Source of the DNA: Streptomyces sp. NBC_01210
GTDB lineage: Bacteria; Actinomycetota; Actinomycetes; Streptomycetales; Streptomycetaceae
Length of the DNA: 64,000 nt
NCBI RefSeq assembly: GCF_036010325.1
Contig: NZ_CP108549.1
Location: forward strand, 310,001 to 374,000
Reading direction: 5' to 3'
In this document: piece by piece, positions 27,820 to 37,076 of the stretch
Layout: the number at the start of each line of letters is the position of its first letter
How positions within the stretch are numbered: position 1 is the first letter of the stretch
The notes under the pieces: model-generated
Told to the model about the DNA's origin: nothing
Seen by the model: the letters and a program-made list of their open reading frames with translations, nothing else
The model's database searches: none
Translations under genes and position numbers: made by a program

Positions 27820-29151
27820 ATGGACCCCGAAGCCAGTCTCGGCTCCCTTTCGCACGTTCCCGGAATGGGGCGGCCGGTCCCCGAAGCCGAGCCTGGACTC
27901 GTGCAGCGGTGGCGTTCGGGGGGAGGTGAACTGGTCGAGCTGCTGTCCCAGGTGCGCGAGCGGTTCGGCAGCATCGCCGTGTTCCGCCTCGGGCCGGCCC
28001 CCACCGTTCTCGTCACCGACCCGCAGGCGGTCCAGCACGTACTCGCCCGGCACCCGGAGCGGTACGTCAAGCGCTCCCACCGCGCCCGTCTGCTGATCGG
28101 CGACGGAGTCCTCGCCGCCACCGGTGCGGCGTGGAAGCGCCAACGCCGCTTGTTGCAGTCCCAGTTCACCGGTACCGGGATGCGCCGCTACGAACAGCGG
28201 ATCACTGAGGCTGCCAGGACCACCGCCGGGCGCTGGGGCGGGTACGCCCGTACCGGGCAAACCCTCGATGTCGGGCGGGAGATGCGCCGCTTCGCCCTGG
28301 ACGCCATCTGGCGCTCTCTTACCGGGCACCCCCTCGATGACGGGACCGAGCGCGAACTGGCCGCCGTGGCAGCCGTGGCAGCCGCCCTTCCGACGCTGCC
28401 CGCTGATGTCACCGACGCCCACGACGCCGTTGCCGCCGATCTCGCCCGGATCGATGCGGTCGCCCGGCACGCCATCGAGGCCGCCCGCGGCGGGGCGGTC
28501 GGCCCCGACGGCCCGGGCCTGCTTCACGTCCTGATCGACGCCGCCAACGAGCGCCCCGAGTACACCGACCGGCTGATCCGCGACGAGCTGGTCACGTTGC
28601 TCGTGGCTGGGCACGAGACCACCGCCACCACCCTGACCTGGCTCTACCTGCTCCTCGACCGGTACCCCGCCGCCCGCGAACAAGCTCTCGCCGCCGGCGA
28701 CGAAGGCTCGGCGCAACGCCGCCAGGCCATCCAGGCTCTGGTCCACGAGACGCTCCGGCTCTACCCATCCGCCTGGATCCTGCCCCGCCACGCCACCGAG
28801 GACGACACCCTCGCCGGCTACACCGTCGAGGCGGGCACCGACATCCTGATCTGCCCGTACCTCACGCACCGCGATCCTGAGCTGTGGCCGGACCCAGAGC
28901 ACTTCGACCCTCGGCGCTTCATCACCCCGAACGGCCGGCCTGCCCACCCGGGCGCCTACTTCCCCTTCGGCATCGGTCCCCGCGCCTGCCTCGGTCTGCA
29001 ATTCGCTCTCCGCGAATCGACGGTCCTGCTCGAACACCTGCTGCCAGTCCACACCCTGGCCTTCTCCTCCACCCCCACGAAGGCGGCGTACGGCATCACC
29101 GTCCGCCCCGACGGCCCCACCCCCGCGACCTTGGAACCGCCACGCACCTGA
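27820..29151 (+). CDS. Cytochrome P450 monooxygenase
   Basis: Haem-thiolate oxygenase, 443 aa, soluble bacterial class needing ferredoxin and reductase from elsewhere. The start has AGGAG 7 bases upstream. Helix I carries the canonical AGHETTATTLTW, helix K has HETLRLYPSAW (ExxR), and the haem loop is FPFGIGPRACLG with the Cys ligand at about residue 390. Substrate unknown; overall resemblance is to terpene- or lipid-oxidising bacterial P450s. It is isolated from the other two P450s by more than 13 kb and has no obvious partner gene. Confidence 0.93.
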   Translation: MDPEASLGSLSHVPGMGRPVPEAEPGLVQRWRSGGGELVELLSQVRERFGSIAVFRLGPAPTVLVTDPQAVQHVLARHPERYVKRSHRARLLIGDGVLAATGAAWKRQRRLLQSQFTGTGMRRYEQRITEAARTTAGRWGGYARTGQTLDVGREMRRFALDAIWRSLTGHPLDDGTERELAAVAAVAAALPTLPADVTDAHDAVAADLARIDAVARHAIEAARGGAVGPDGPGLLHVLIDAANERPEYTDRLIRDELVTLLVAGHETTATTLTWLYLLLDRYPAAREQALAAGDEGSAQRRQAIQALVHETLRLYPSAWILPRHATEDDTLAGYTVEAGTDILICPYLTHRDPELWPDPEHFDPRRFITPNGRPAHPGAYFPFGIGPRACLGLQFALRESTVLLEHLLPVHTLAFSSTPTKAAYGITVRPDGPTPATLEPPRT

Positions 29152-29418
29152 AGTGGGCCATGAGGGAAACGGCACGGAGGAAGGGCAGCACATACTCAGA
29201 GAAGGTGGTGCCCTAGCGCCCCTCCCACAGCACCCATCACAACGGCTCGGCGTTGCGCCCGCCGGAGCGGGACCGCGGGCCGGCCAGCACCGGCTGCCAC
29301 TCCGCGACACAGGACAGAGCGACCGCGGCCTCGCGGGCCCGCAGATTCCACACGCCATACCCTTGGGGAAAGCGGATCTTCCAGTTGCCCGGGCTGAGGC
29401 TGGCCGGACGGCGCACAC

Positions 29419-29745
29419 AGGCTGCCGCTGTCGACGGTGCGGCCCGCGCCGAAGCTGAACCTGCACGGGACGGCTCCGGCGGGCAGCACGCTCACGGTGC
29501 CGCTGAAGCTGAGCGGCGCGGCCGCAGCGGCCGGGCAGGTAGCCGCGCTGACCGTGAACGTCTCCTACGACAGCGGCCGGACCTGGAAGCCGCTCACCGT
29601 GACGACCGACGCGAAGGGGGCGCGCTCGGTGAGCGTGAAGCACCCGGCGACCGCCAAGGCCGTGTCCTTCCGGGTGGACCTGAAGGACAAGGGCGGCAAC
29701 ACCGTGCGCGAGACGATCACGAACGCCTACCGGCTCGCTCCGTGA
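29419..29745 (+). pseudogene. Subtilisin-type (S8) peptidase C-terminal fragment
   Basis: The frame reads LTVPLKLSGAAAAAGQVAAL and TVNVSYDSGRTWKPLTV, ending GNTVRETITNAYRLAP. It is the beta-rich C-terminal extension seen in streptomycete secreted S8 proteases. The catalytic domain is missing; the preceding 250 bases after the P450 hold nothing I can support. Confidence 0.6.
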
Positions 29746-29793
29746 GGTGACCCTACGACGGTGACCGTTGCCCGGCGCGGTTGAACCCTCCCG

Positions 29794-29821
29794 CCTGGTC
29801 CCCGCAGCTGCGGGGACCAGG
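29794..29821. repeat. 28-bp perfect palindrome
   Basis: CCTGGTCCCCGCAG is followed without spacer by its exact reverse complement. It follows the S8 protease remnant by 49 bases, so it may be its former terminator. Confidence 0.7.
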
Positions 29822-30201
29822 CAGGATCCGCGTCCGGTTGACCGGCATGTAGTACTGGGCGAAACGGGCCGAATGCGCGGGATCGACAGCGTGCGGGTTG
29901 GTTGGGCTTCCCGGGCCGCGGGTTGCCCTCTGCAACCGACACAGGGCTGGGTGGCCTGTCCGACGCCAAGACGGCTGATGAGCCGGCCCGGCCTCTTAAT
30001 CGCCCGCTTCCCGCAGGCCTGCCTCCGGGCCGACCGCAGCTCCGTCCTCGACCAGGAGGGAACGAGCGAGCCGCCATGCAGGGCGAACTCCGCCACGGGA
30101 CGCCCGTACTCACGCAGAGCCTGGAAGGGGCAGCTCGGTTCCCGGCCGGAGCGGGACGGCACGGGGCCTTCAGCGAACCCTGATGCCGTCCGGCACCTGG
30201 A

Positions 30202-30337
30202 GCGCGGGGAGCCACCCGTGGACTTGATCCAGTAGATGACCTGCGCGGGGCCATCCCGCGGCCGCAAGGAGCAGCGCGCGAGTGCGACACGAGTGGAGCG
30301 TTCGTCGGGATCATCCCCGCAGGCGCGGCGTGATCAA
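30202..30337. repeat. Degenerate repeat-like blocks at about 61-bp spacing
   Basis: A block at 30309-30336 (GGATCATCCCCGCAGGCGCG and following) resembles type I-E CRISPR repeats of actinobacteria. Weaker look-alikes end at about 30215 (GCGCGGGGAGCCAC) and 30272 (GGCCATCCCGCGGCCGCAAG), with spacing close to 61 bases. The blocks differ strongly from each other and no cas gene is in the window, so this is at most a relic. Confidence 0.2.
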
Positions 30338-30512
30338 TCCGCTGACCTGTGAAAGTGCCAGACACCGAGAGCCAGGCCCCAGTCCCCTGGGTCCGGCTCT
30401 TTGTCGATATCCGGCACCCCGCCCCGCCAGGCAGCCGGCTCTCGCCTTCGTCTCGCCGCAATCACCGGCGAAGGAGGAGGATTGGGGGTGAGCAAGTGAA
30501 GGGAGGCCCGTC

Positions 30513-30692
30513 ATGAAATCCGGCGCCTCGGATGCAGATTACGACACCTTGTATTCACACACGCCGTCGCAGGCGGAGGGCGAGCGCGACGAACCGAGCG
30601 GGCGCAGTGCCATGGAGGTGCACCCGGACGTGCCCAGGACTGAACCGTCGCAGGCCGAGGGCGAGCGGGTGGACGACAAACCGACCAGGTGA
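30513..30692 (+). CDS. Small acidic hypothetical protein, 59 aa
   Basis: A strong ribosome site (GGGAGG) precedes ATG. The protein is hydrophilic and acidic and contains a short internal duplication (TPSQAEGERDE and EPSQAEGERVD). No family recognised; probably intrinsically disordered. Confidence 0.6.
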   Translation: MKSGASDADYDTLYSHTPSQAEGERDEPSGRSAMEVHPDVPRTEPSQAEGERVDDKPTR

Positions 30693-30986
30693 TCTCCGCG
30701 CCGGGAATCGACGGAAACAGGAGCACGCCACATTTCGGCCTCACGCAGCTGTGCGGCCAGACCCCGAGGTCCCCACCGACGCGGCCCGCGACCTGGTGAA
30801 GCAGACACTCGCGGGCAGAGTAGACGTCCGTCAGATCGCGCGAACGCTCAAGAGCTGGACAAGCTGACCTCGGACCGAGCCTCTGATCGCGGCACCACCA
30901 GAAGAGATGAGTACGCGGACTCAGGCTCCCTGTCGGCCCCTGCGCGATGATGAAGATCACCTCGCCGTCCGAAACGCAGGAGTTCC

Positions 30987-31644
30987 GTGCTCAGCCGCGT
31001 CGCCGCCGCCATCGTCCCCCCTCGGCCGTCTGACGACGTCTGCCGAACTGGCCACCGTCCCGGCCCCCGGCATCCTCGTTGCCAACCACACATCCCTGGC
31101 TGACCCCGGCATCGTGCTGGCCGCTCTGCGCCGGATGGACATCGAACTCGTCATCCTCGCCACCGCTGGCCTGTGGCGCATCCCCGTCCTGCAGTACCTC
31201 CTGGACCGCGACGGGCACGTCCCCGTCTACCGCCGCACCACCCATGCGGCCGACGCCCTGGAAAAGGCCGCGGCAGCGCTCGACGCCGGCCGCCACGTGC
31301 TCATCTACGGCGAAGGGCGCCTGCCGCGCCGCAGAGACGCCGCCGAAGCCACTCCCGACTCCTTCCGCAGCGGCCCCGCACGCCTCGCCTTCGCCTCCGG
31401 CGCGCCCATCATTCCGATCGGCCAGGCCGGAGCCCGCCGAGTCACCTCGGGCAGTCGTACCAAGCAGGTCGTAGGGCTCCTCACGGCCCCCGCCCGCCGT
31501 CCCCGCCTGCACGTGCACGTCGGCGCCCCGATTCACCTGCCCGCCGAGATTTCGACGGCTAGCGCGGCCACCCACCAGGCCGTCACCGCTGCCTGGCGAA
31601 CCGCCGCCCGGCGCCTGGGCGAGCCCGCAGCGCTCGCGGCCTGA
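30987..31644 (+). pseudogene. 1-acylglycerol-3-phosphate acyltransferase-like protein, frameshift near start
   Basis: PlsC-type acyltransferase for membrane phospholipid synthesis. AGGAG precedes GTG at 30987, whose frame reads VLSRVAAAIVP. A run of six C at 31016-31021 then shifts it, and the main frame continues GRLTTSAELATVPAPG, VANHTSLADPG (HX4D catalytic motif), LLDRDGHVPVYRR, LIYGEGRLPRR and PIIPIGQAGARR to TGA at 31644. About 218 aa if repaired. An alternative is translation from ATG at 30907 in the main frame without a good ribosome site. Confidence 0.75.
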
Positions 31645-31762
31645 TCAATCGTTCCGCGCTGCTGGGTAACGGGCAGATGCCGAGGTCGGGGTGCCGGATG
31701 GGCGCGAAGGGGACCAGATAGCGTCCCTGCCGGCAGCTGGCCATTGGGGAGGGGTACAGGTC

Positions 31763-32503
31763 GTGAGGGTGGGACGGCGCAGACTGGCTTCCGCGGGTGC
31801 GGCGGCGGTAATGGGCGGGGCATTGTTGTCCGGGTACGGGGCGGCACCCTTCTCTGGAGCCGCATCAGGGAACGCGGCGCTTACGGAGGCGTTGTCATCC
31901 GCTACGTGGGGGATTCAGGTGCGGACGAGACAATGAATCAGCAGCTGGAGATCGAGAACGTCTATCGAGGGTCGGTGGTCCCGGTCCTGTCCTTCAGCGC
32001 GCTCGACAAGAACCGTCAGGTGCTGCCGCAGGTCAAGGTGAGCACGGTGTACGGAAGCGACCGGGGCAATCTGGTGGCGCCGTACGTACGGGACGAGCAT
32101 CGACATCCTGCGGTTCTCCGGCCCTGGAGAGCATGACGTGTCGGATGTCCGTGTGACGGTGCAGAGTACGGCCGTCGCCAAGATGCCCGCCGGGATGAAC
32201 GAGGTGACGACTCAGGCATTGGACGGCAAGGGCCGTGCGATCACCAGGTTCGAGCGATTCTCGGGGGTCAGGCTTACCAACAAGGATGACCACCCGGTCT
32301 TCGCGCGGATCGTCTATTTCCTGTGGGACCAGCCGCCCAAGGGCGTCACCCAACAGGCCGTCGAGGTAACCGCGGTCGGCGGCCTGACGGTGCTACCGGC
32401 TCATGGCACTGCCGTGGTACAGGTGACTGGAGGTGCGGCCGCTGCCGGCGCACGCAATTCCAACGGCCCGGCGGTGAGCATCAAGGCCTACAACTCGCAG
32501 TAG
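31763..32503 (+). pseudogene. Secreted lipoprotein-like protein with frameshifts
   Basis: GTG start, then a signal sequence (RRRLASAGAAAVMGGALLSG) in which the lipobox Cys seems replaced by Tyr (SGYG). After a shift near 31890 the sequence reads DETMNQQLEIENVYRGSVVP and VKVSTVYGSDRGNLVAPYV. After another shift near 32090 it reads DILRFSGPGEHDVSDVRVTV, then ALDGKGRAITRFERFSGVRL and a C-terminus at 32503. Function unknown; the beta-rich pattern suggests a cell-surface protein. Confidence 0.6.
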
Positions 32504-32624
32504 CTTCAACAGGCTTGCAGTGTCTGCCGCGCAGGAAAGCACCGCAAGTCGGCGGGTGAGAGGTGATGCCGCGCGAAATCTGGTTCGGCACAGGCTGCCC
32601 GTACCGTAGAGTTCTGTTCACCGA

Positions 32625-32698
32625 CGCGGGGTGGAGCAGCTCGGTAGCTCGCTGGGCTCATAACCCAGAGGTCGTGGGTTCAAATCCCGCCCCCGCTA
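32625..32698 (+). tRNA. Initiator tRNA-Met (anticodon CAT)
   Basis: 74 bases without encoded CCA. The acceptor CGCGGGG has an unpaired first base, and the anticodon stem carries the three consecutive G-C pairs (GGGCTCATAACCC) that mark initiator tRNA. The T loop is GTTCAAAT. Followed at once by a strong terminator. Confidence 0.93.
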
Positions 32699-32702
32699 CT
32701 CA

Positions 32703-32748
32703 ATACGACTTCGGGCCCGGCACTTTCGCGCCGGGCCCGAAGTCGTAT
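32703..32748 (+). terminator. tRNA terminator hairpin
   Basis: ATACGACTTCGGGCCCGGC pairs perfectly with its complement across an 8-base loop, a 19-bp stem starting 4 bases after the tRNA. Confidence 0.85.
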
Positions 32749-32869
32749 GCCCGCCCGTGCCGGTGTGCGCGACGACGCGATCGGCGCGCCATCCGCCGAT
32801 TCGGCGGTGAGCTTGCCTTCGTCGCCGCACAGTGCGGCCCGCGCGGCTCCGCGTCCGATCGGCCACAAG

Positions 32870-33440
32870 CCGTACGTCCCGGGGCAGATCACCACCCGCA
32901 TGGGTCTGACCGAGGCCATGCGCAGGGTGCGCCGGGAGGCCAGGTCCCCGTCCCTGCGGTCCCTCGAGCGCGAAGGCGCCGGGGAGCTGCCGCGTAACAC
33001 ACTTGCCCCTCGCTCTCGCCGGCGAACGGCTGCCCACCGCCCGACTCCTGGCCGCGTTCCTGGCCGCCTGCCGCGCCTCCCGGCCGGTCACCGAGGCGTT
33101 GACGGCCGCCCGCGACCGCCTCGCCCCCCGCACCCGGCCACAGGTCCGGCCCAGGGCCTACCCCTGCCCCGACGCCGACCCGCATTCCAGGAGGCCCTCG
33201 AGCGCCAGGAACGCAACGAGGAGATCAAACGAAGACCGGTCAGCTCCGGGAACCAGACGACTACGAACTCCTCGGCCTCACCTACCTCCACGACCGCTAC
33301 AGCGACGCCGAGATCCAAGCCTGGGAGGCCGAAATAGCCGAGGAAGAGGCGCGGAAGGCCGCGAACCCGACCCGGACCCGCGTCGACCTGAAGGAACTCG
33401 CCGCCCGTGTCCGCACCGTCGGCCCCCGAATTTCGACGAG
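32870..33440 (+). pseudogene. Broken regulator-like gene and helical protein fragment
   Basis: In changing frames the segment encodes VPGQITTRMGLTEAMRRVRR and LPLALAGERLPTARLLAAFL, reminiscent of the N-terminal HTH region of streptomycete XRE-type proteins. It is followed by FQEALERQERNEEIK and PDDYELLGLTYLHDRYSDAE with a charged helical tail. At least three frame changes. I cannot say whether it is one gene or two, but it has coding character. Confidence 0.35.
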
Positions 33441-33639
33441 CTGCGGCCGCAGTCACAGACCCCGCCAGTGTGGCTGAGTGCTGCAGTCGGCCACTTTGAG
33501 CGTCATAGTGGACCCGGTTCCGGGTGGCAGCGTTGGGGCGATCGGGTTACTGGTGGCGGGGGTGAGGTTGAGCACCACGGCGATGGCAGGGGGATGACGG
33601 GCGGCCGCATGGACGTGTGAGGCGTGCGGCGGCGCAGTG

Positions 33640-34000
33640 CCCCAGTCCGAGGAGGAGACCACGGCTGCTGCCGTGCGAAGGCACGCACGTGCGACCAGTC
33701 ATCCACCAGCGAGTGTGCGCAGGGAGAGGCCCGGAGGGAGCGCGCAGCGGTGGCACACCCCCGAAGACCGCGAGCGTGAGGAGGAACGCAAACGGGGTCA
33801 GGAACGCAAGCGGGAGCGCGGGCTCCCCCGTCGTGCCGAACCAGTCGCCCGTAAAGAGCACGGCGCCAGCCAGGCACGAGGACCCGCACCCGGCTGGGTC
33901 GACCACACGGGCAAGCCACGGTCGACGGGCGCGGCGCGCCGTCGGACTGGCACGCAGACTGACCTGGAGTGGGACCGCATCAAGACCGGGTGCCGGCTGG
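33640..34000 (-). pseudogene. Possible small membrane protein remnant
   Basis: One minus-strand frame has strong third-position GC bias and hydrophobic sequence (AVLFTGDWFGTTGEP, then LPLAFLTPFAFLLTLAVFGG), suggesting part of a two-helix membrane protein. The frame decays on both sides. No family assigned. Confidence 0.25.
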
Positions 34001-34009
34001 CACCATAGC

Positions 34010-34357
34010 GGCAGTGCTCGGGTTCGTCCTAGTGGGAGTGTTCGGTGAGCACGGGTACTGCTGGAGGAATCCGGACGCCGGGCCGGGCATTGCGCAACGG
34101 GTTCACGCGGTGCTACGAGGTCGGGGGAACCGTGGTTGACGCGGTTCTGCCTACACGGGCGCTGTGCTGATCGTGGGCGGAGTGCTGGCCAACATCGGAG
34201 CGCTCGTGTGGGCTTCCGCCCCTCGGTTCGAGGCTGGTGAACGGCAACGAGCATCAAGGCCATAAAGAGCACCCAAAGATCCTCGTTCGGCCAGCACCGG
34301 CGGGACAGGGCGACTGCGGGAGGCCCAGGAGCAGTTCGTGCACGGGGAAATCTCCTG
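34010..34357. other. Gene-poor stretch
   Basis: No supported gene or site seen. Confidence 0.3.
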
Positions 34358-34555
34358 GTGGCCTACTGCGCAACTCGTGAATGGGACAAAGCAATCGAGG
34401 AGATCGGGCAGTTCCTCGCCGGCGCCCCCAGCAGCTCACGCATCCGCGAGGCACTCAACGACCTCAAAGAACTCCAGGGAGCCCTGGCCATTGACCCATC
34501 CCTGATACAGCCACTTCGCGAACGGCTGGATGCCGCAGCGGACCAGGACACCTGA
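34358..34555 (+). CDS. Short helical protein, probably a fragment
   Basis: GTG start without a clear ribosome site; 65 aa, wholly helical (REWDKAIEEIGQFLAG, then REALNDLKELQGALA), like a pair of TPR-type helices. It may be the C-terminus of a larger lost protein. Confidence 0.35.
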   Translation: MAYCATREWDKAIEEIGQFLAGAPSSSRIREALNDLKELQGALAIDPSLIQPLRERLDAAADQDT

Positions 34556-34752
34556 TTCGTCCTCAGCCCTGCCAGCCGCCGCCTGTCTGGCCAACCCACC
34601 TCTTGCCCATGAGTGACGAGGCAGTGATGCGTGAAGGAGATTCGGCGAAGGAGACACTGGCTGACGCGGCTTATGACACCGCAATGTTCGGAGCAATGTC
34701 ACCGTGATCGACTCATCAAAGTGCCATCGAGCAGGGCAGACCTGTCCACTCA

Positions 34753-35031
34753 TCAGTGACACGCAAACCCGAACACCCCACTGGCATCCCACCGCTGCCC
34801 CGGCTCCAGGAGAAGGGAGTCGAGCATGTCCACCACCACGGCCTGGCAGGACAGGCTCGAAGTCGCACGGCCATCGGTCACCTGGGTAACAGCCGCCGCA
34901 TCCGGATCGCCGTACACCTCGGCCACCCACTGTCCGTCATCGGCCTCGCGGTCCACCGGCAGGTAGGTGTGACCGTAGGTGTGCACGCGGTGTTCCCGCT
35001 GGCCCTGTACCGGATGCACAGGCCAGCGCAC
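34753..35031 (-). CDS. Small conserved hypothetical protein, about 92 aa
   Basis: Probable GTG start; the sequence RVHTYGHTYLPVDREADDGQ and AEVYGDPDAAAVTQVTDG looks like a compact beta-rich domain, with a C-terminal helix (CQAVVVDMLDSLLLEPGQRW). Small streptomycete proteins of this kind occur on plasmids, often near DNA-transfer genes; function unknown. Confidence 0.5.
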   Translation of the reverse strand: MRWPVHPVQGQREHRVHTYGHTYLPVDREADDGQWVAEVYGDPDAAAVTQVTDGRATSSLSCQAVVVDMLDSLLLEPGQRWDASGVFGFACH

Positions 35032-35110
35032 GCCCTGGTGATCGCTTAACGCCCGGCAGAGCCTGAGGGATGAGTCGTACCAGCGGCCACTCGCCCGGAC
35101 GGCGGGCAGG

Positions 35111-35335
35111 TCAGCGGTTGTTCCCGTTCGAGTTGCAGTTCCAATAGCCCTTGTGCCAGTGGTGGTGACTGTCGTACCAGCCGCTGTGCCACGAGCAGCC
35201 CGTGGGAACCGAGACGGTCGTCGTGGCGGGGGCGGCTGCTGCGGCCGTGCCCGCCACTCCGATTGCGGTGCCGCCGGCCAGCAGGAAGCTGGCCGCGACG
35301 CAGGCGAAGGCGCGCTTGGCGCGATGTGCTCGCAT
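35111..35335 (-). CDS. Small secreted protein, 74 aa
   Basis: A basic start, a hydrophobic core (CVAASFLLAGGTAIGVAG) and an Ala-rich cleavage region predict a Sec signal peptide. The mature part of about 35 residues is rich in His, Trp and Ser (CSWHSGWYDSHHHWHKGYW) with two Cys that could form a disulfide. GAAAGAG precedes ATG. Function unknown; metal binding by the His cluster is possible. Confidence 0.65.
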   Translation of the reverse strand: MRAHRAKRAFACVAASFLLAGGTAIGVAGTAAAAAPATTTVSVPTGCSWHSGWYDSHHHWHKGYWNCNSNGNNR

Positions 35336-35616
35336 GGCTCTGCTCTTTCTTCCACGTTCTCGCGCTGTCCCAGCACGAAAGGGATGGCCGCGGCCTCACG
35401 CCGAAGCGTGGGGTCCGGCGATGGCTGGATGGTGCCGCTCAAAGATCGATGCGGCGCTGTCGTCGAGGTCGCCGCGTGAAAGCGAGGGACGCACGTCTCC
35501 CGGCTGCAGGCTCACCGTTGCGGGAGCTCGTCGCGGGACGTGTCCTGAATCGCGACCTCACCTCTTTCGACGGTAGCGGCCTATCCGCTGACAGGCACCT
35601 CGAGCCCACAGCGCGA

Positions 35617-35652
35617 GAGCCCCTCCGGCAGACTCAGCTGCCGGAGGGGCTC
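35617..35652. terminator. Strong hairpin terminator
   Basis: GAGCCCCTCCGGCAG and its exact complement are separated by six bases, a 15-bp stem. No obvious gene ends directly before it; it shields the following plus-strand gene. Confidence 0.7.
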
Positions 35653-35718
35653 TACCTGTCGTGACCGCCCTCACGCCGCCAGAACAGCGGCGCGGCGATG
35701 TCGTGCTGCCGGATCTGT

Positions 35719-35985
35719 ATGGCCGTGGACCCTGCGCCCCTGGTAGCCCGTCCTGCGTCCGCTGAGAGCCGTTGGCCGGACGCCGACCTTTGGCAGGACT
35801 TCGAGGACAGCGCGCCGGACAGCGAGGCGGACGCTCTGATTACCCCGCCGACCGCCGAGGACATGCGCGCAACGCTGGCCGTTCTCGCTGCCCGGCATGG
35901 CCGAACCGTGACCGGTCGCGTGGTGGCTGACCATTTCGGAGTCAGCGAACGGACCGGACGCCGGTATCTGGCAGTGACCGCATGA
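35719..35985 (+). CDS. Small HTH-ended protein, possibly a plasmid spread protein fragment
   Basis: ATG at 35719, 88 aa. An acidic first half is followed by a helix-turn-helix-like end (GRVVADHFGVSERTGRRYL). The ending resembles DUF2637/SpdB-type proteins of streptomycete conjugative plasmids, which have such a tail after membrane segments; the membrane part is absent here. It could equally be a small DNA-binding protein in its own right. Confidence 0.45.
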   Translation: MAVDPAPLVARPASAESRWPDADLWQDFEDSAPDSEADALITPPTAEDMRATLAVLAARHGRTVTGRVVADHFGVSERTGRRYLAVTA

Positions 35986-36149
35986 CGAAGCCCCCTAGGG
36001 TCGGCCTTAGCTAGGGCCCGTCCGACGGGTCGCATGACGGGTCCACCGGCGAATCGTTGCGCTTCAGTGTGAGGCGAAGGCAGCTCGCTCATCCGGGCGC
36101 CTTGACTGGCCTCACCCTGACCTATCGCTGACGGACACGGCTCCCACTT

Positions 36150-36263
36150 CTACTTCTTGTGCTTGCCATCTGACGGAGGCGGGGGCGGCACCTGCCCGTC
36201 CGAGTTCCCAGGCGGCGGCTTCCCCTGCGACGGGTTAGCCGACGGCTCTTCATGCTTGCCCAC
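36150..36263 (-). CDS. Small Pro/Lys-rich protein, 37 aa
   Basis: GTG is preceded by GAAGGGGG at good spacing. The product is hydrophilic (GKHEEPSANPSQGKPPPG then SDGQVPPPPPSDGKHKK). Such short proline-rich, lysine-ended proteins recur in streptomycetes; function unknown. Confidence 0.5.
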   Translation of the reverse strand: MGKHEEPSANPSQGKPPPGNSDGQVPPPPPSDGKHKK

Positions 36264-36756
36264 AATGCCCCCTTCATCTCTCGTCGTGCGTCCGAGCCCA
36301 TGTTGACTGACACTCAGGGTGCGCCGGTAGACGGCATCATGGAAGGTCCTGCGGCTCTGGGCCTCACCGGCGGCAGCCAGGAGTTCGGCCCAGATGTCCC
36401 GGCGCTGGGAACGGCGCCATCGCCGGTGTTCCGTGCGGGCTTGGGTACGCGTCCAAGGCTCACCACGTCCGGCTTGCGGTGGCCAGCCCGGAGCTGCAAG
36501 GACCGCGTCTTCCCTGCGACGGCGCAAGGACCGTGCCTTCGTACTGCAACGGTGCCTGTCGTGACGGTGGGGCAGGTCGTTCGTTGATGTGGTTGCGGGT
36601 GGGAACCTTACGGATGTCAGGGTGTGGGCGGGCGAGTTGAGGACTGTGCGCGAGCCTGGGAAGTGGCGAACTCGCGGGTCACTCCCACGGCAGGGAACAA
36701 CGAAACCGTCAGATTGCGTGGTCGGTCCTTCAGAATCCGCGAACTCGCGGAGGTTG
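36264..36756. other. No supported gene
   Basis: A minus-strand frame has a helical segment (RDIWAELLAAAGEAQSRRTF) that may be part of a lost protein. Nothing can be assigned. Confidence 0.3.
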
Positions 36757-36819
36757 GGCATCGAGGGCGCCCATGAGAAGGGCGGCGTCGAGGGACAGAT
36801 CGGCTACTACCGACGTAAC
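36757..36819 (+). pseudogene. IS21 (IstA) scrap
   Basis: GIEGAHEKGGVEGQIGYYRR matches the highly conserved GAHEKGGVEGEIG segment of IS21 transposases. Only about 20 codons remain. Confidence 0.6.
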
Positions 36820-36857
36820 CCCACGTGATGGTCACCGCCAGACGAAGTCCGTACGGG

Positions 36858-37059
36858 GATACCGGCGTCCACCGCCTATGTCAGCCACGTCCTCGACGCC
36901 TGCGGCTTCCCGGCCCGCATGATCCGCTGCACTCGACTGCTCGACCTGGTCAACACCATGGATCCCAAACTCGTCGCCGCCGCGTTCGGCATGGACGCCG
37001 AAGCCACCGTGATCTATCTGGCAGACCACGTCGATAAGGGCCGTTTGCCGGAGCGGTGA
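36858..37059 (+). pseudogene. Integrase-like C-terminal fragment
   Basis: The frame ASTAYVSHVLDACGFPARMI, RCTRLLDLVNTMDPKLVAAA and FGMDAEATVIYLADHVD ends with TGA. This resembles the tail of a streptomycete family of integrase-like proteins that ends with an RTxRLADL...DPKLVA..FGM pattern. The catalytic domain is missing. Confidence 0.45.
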
Positions 37060-37076
37060 AGACCAGGCATTGGTGG

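Larger units (their letters stand above)
29746..30512. other. Gene-free stretch with palindromes
   Basis: No convincing gene. It holds a 28-bp perfect palindrome at its left and a set of degenerate repeat-like blocks on the right (listed separately). Long open frames on the minus strand are composition artefacts. Confidence 0.4.

Noticed and set aside
29794..29821. Palindrome as a CRISPR repeat
   Set aside because: It resembles I-E repeats in its CCCCGC-GCGGGG core, but it is a single perfect palindrome with no second copy at repeat distance; a terminator is likelier.
27736..30267. 843-aa minus-strand open frame
   Set aside because: It is antisense to the intact P450 gene and has Gly/Arg/Val-rich composition typical of a GC-rich shadow frame.
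32625..32698. tRNA-fMet as an integration site
   Set aside because: I found no duplicated 3' end of the tRNA within the window and no integrase gene beside it.
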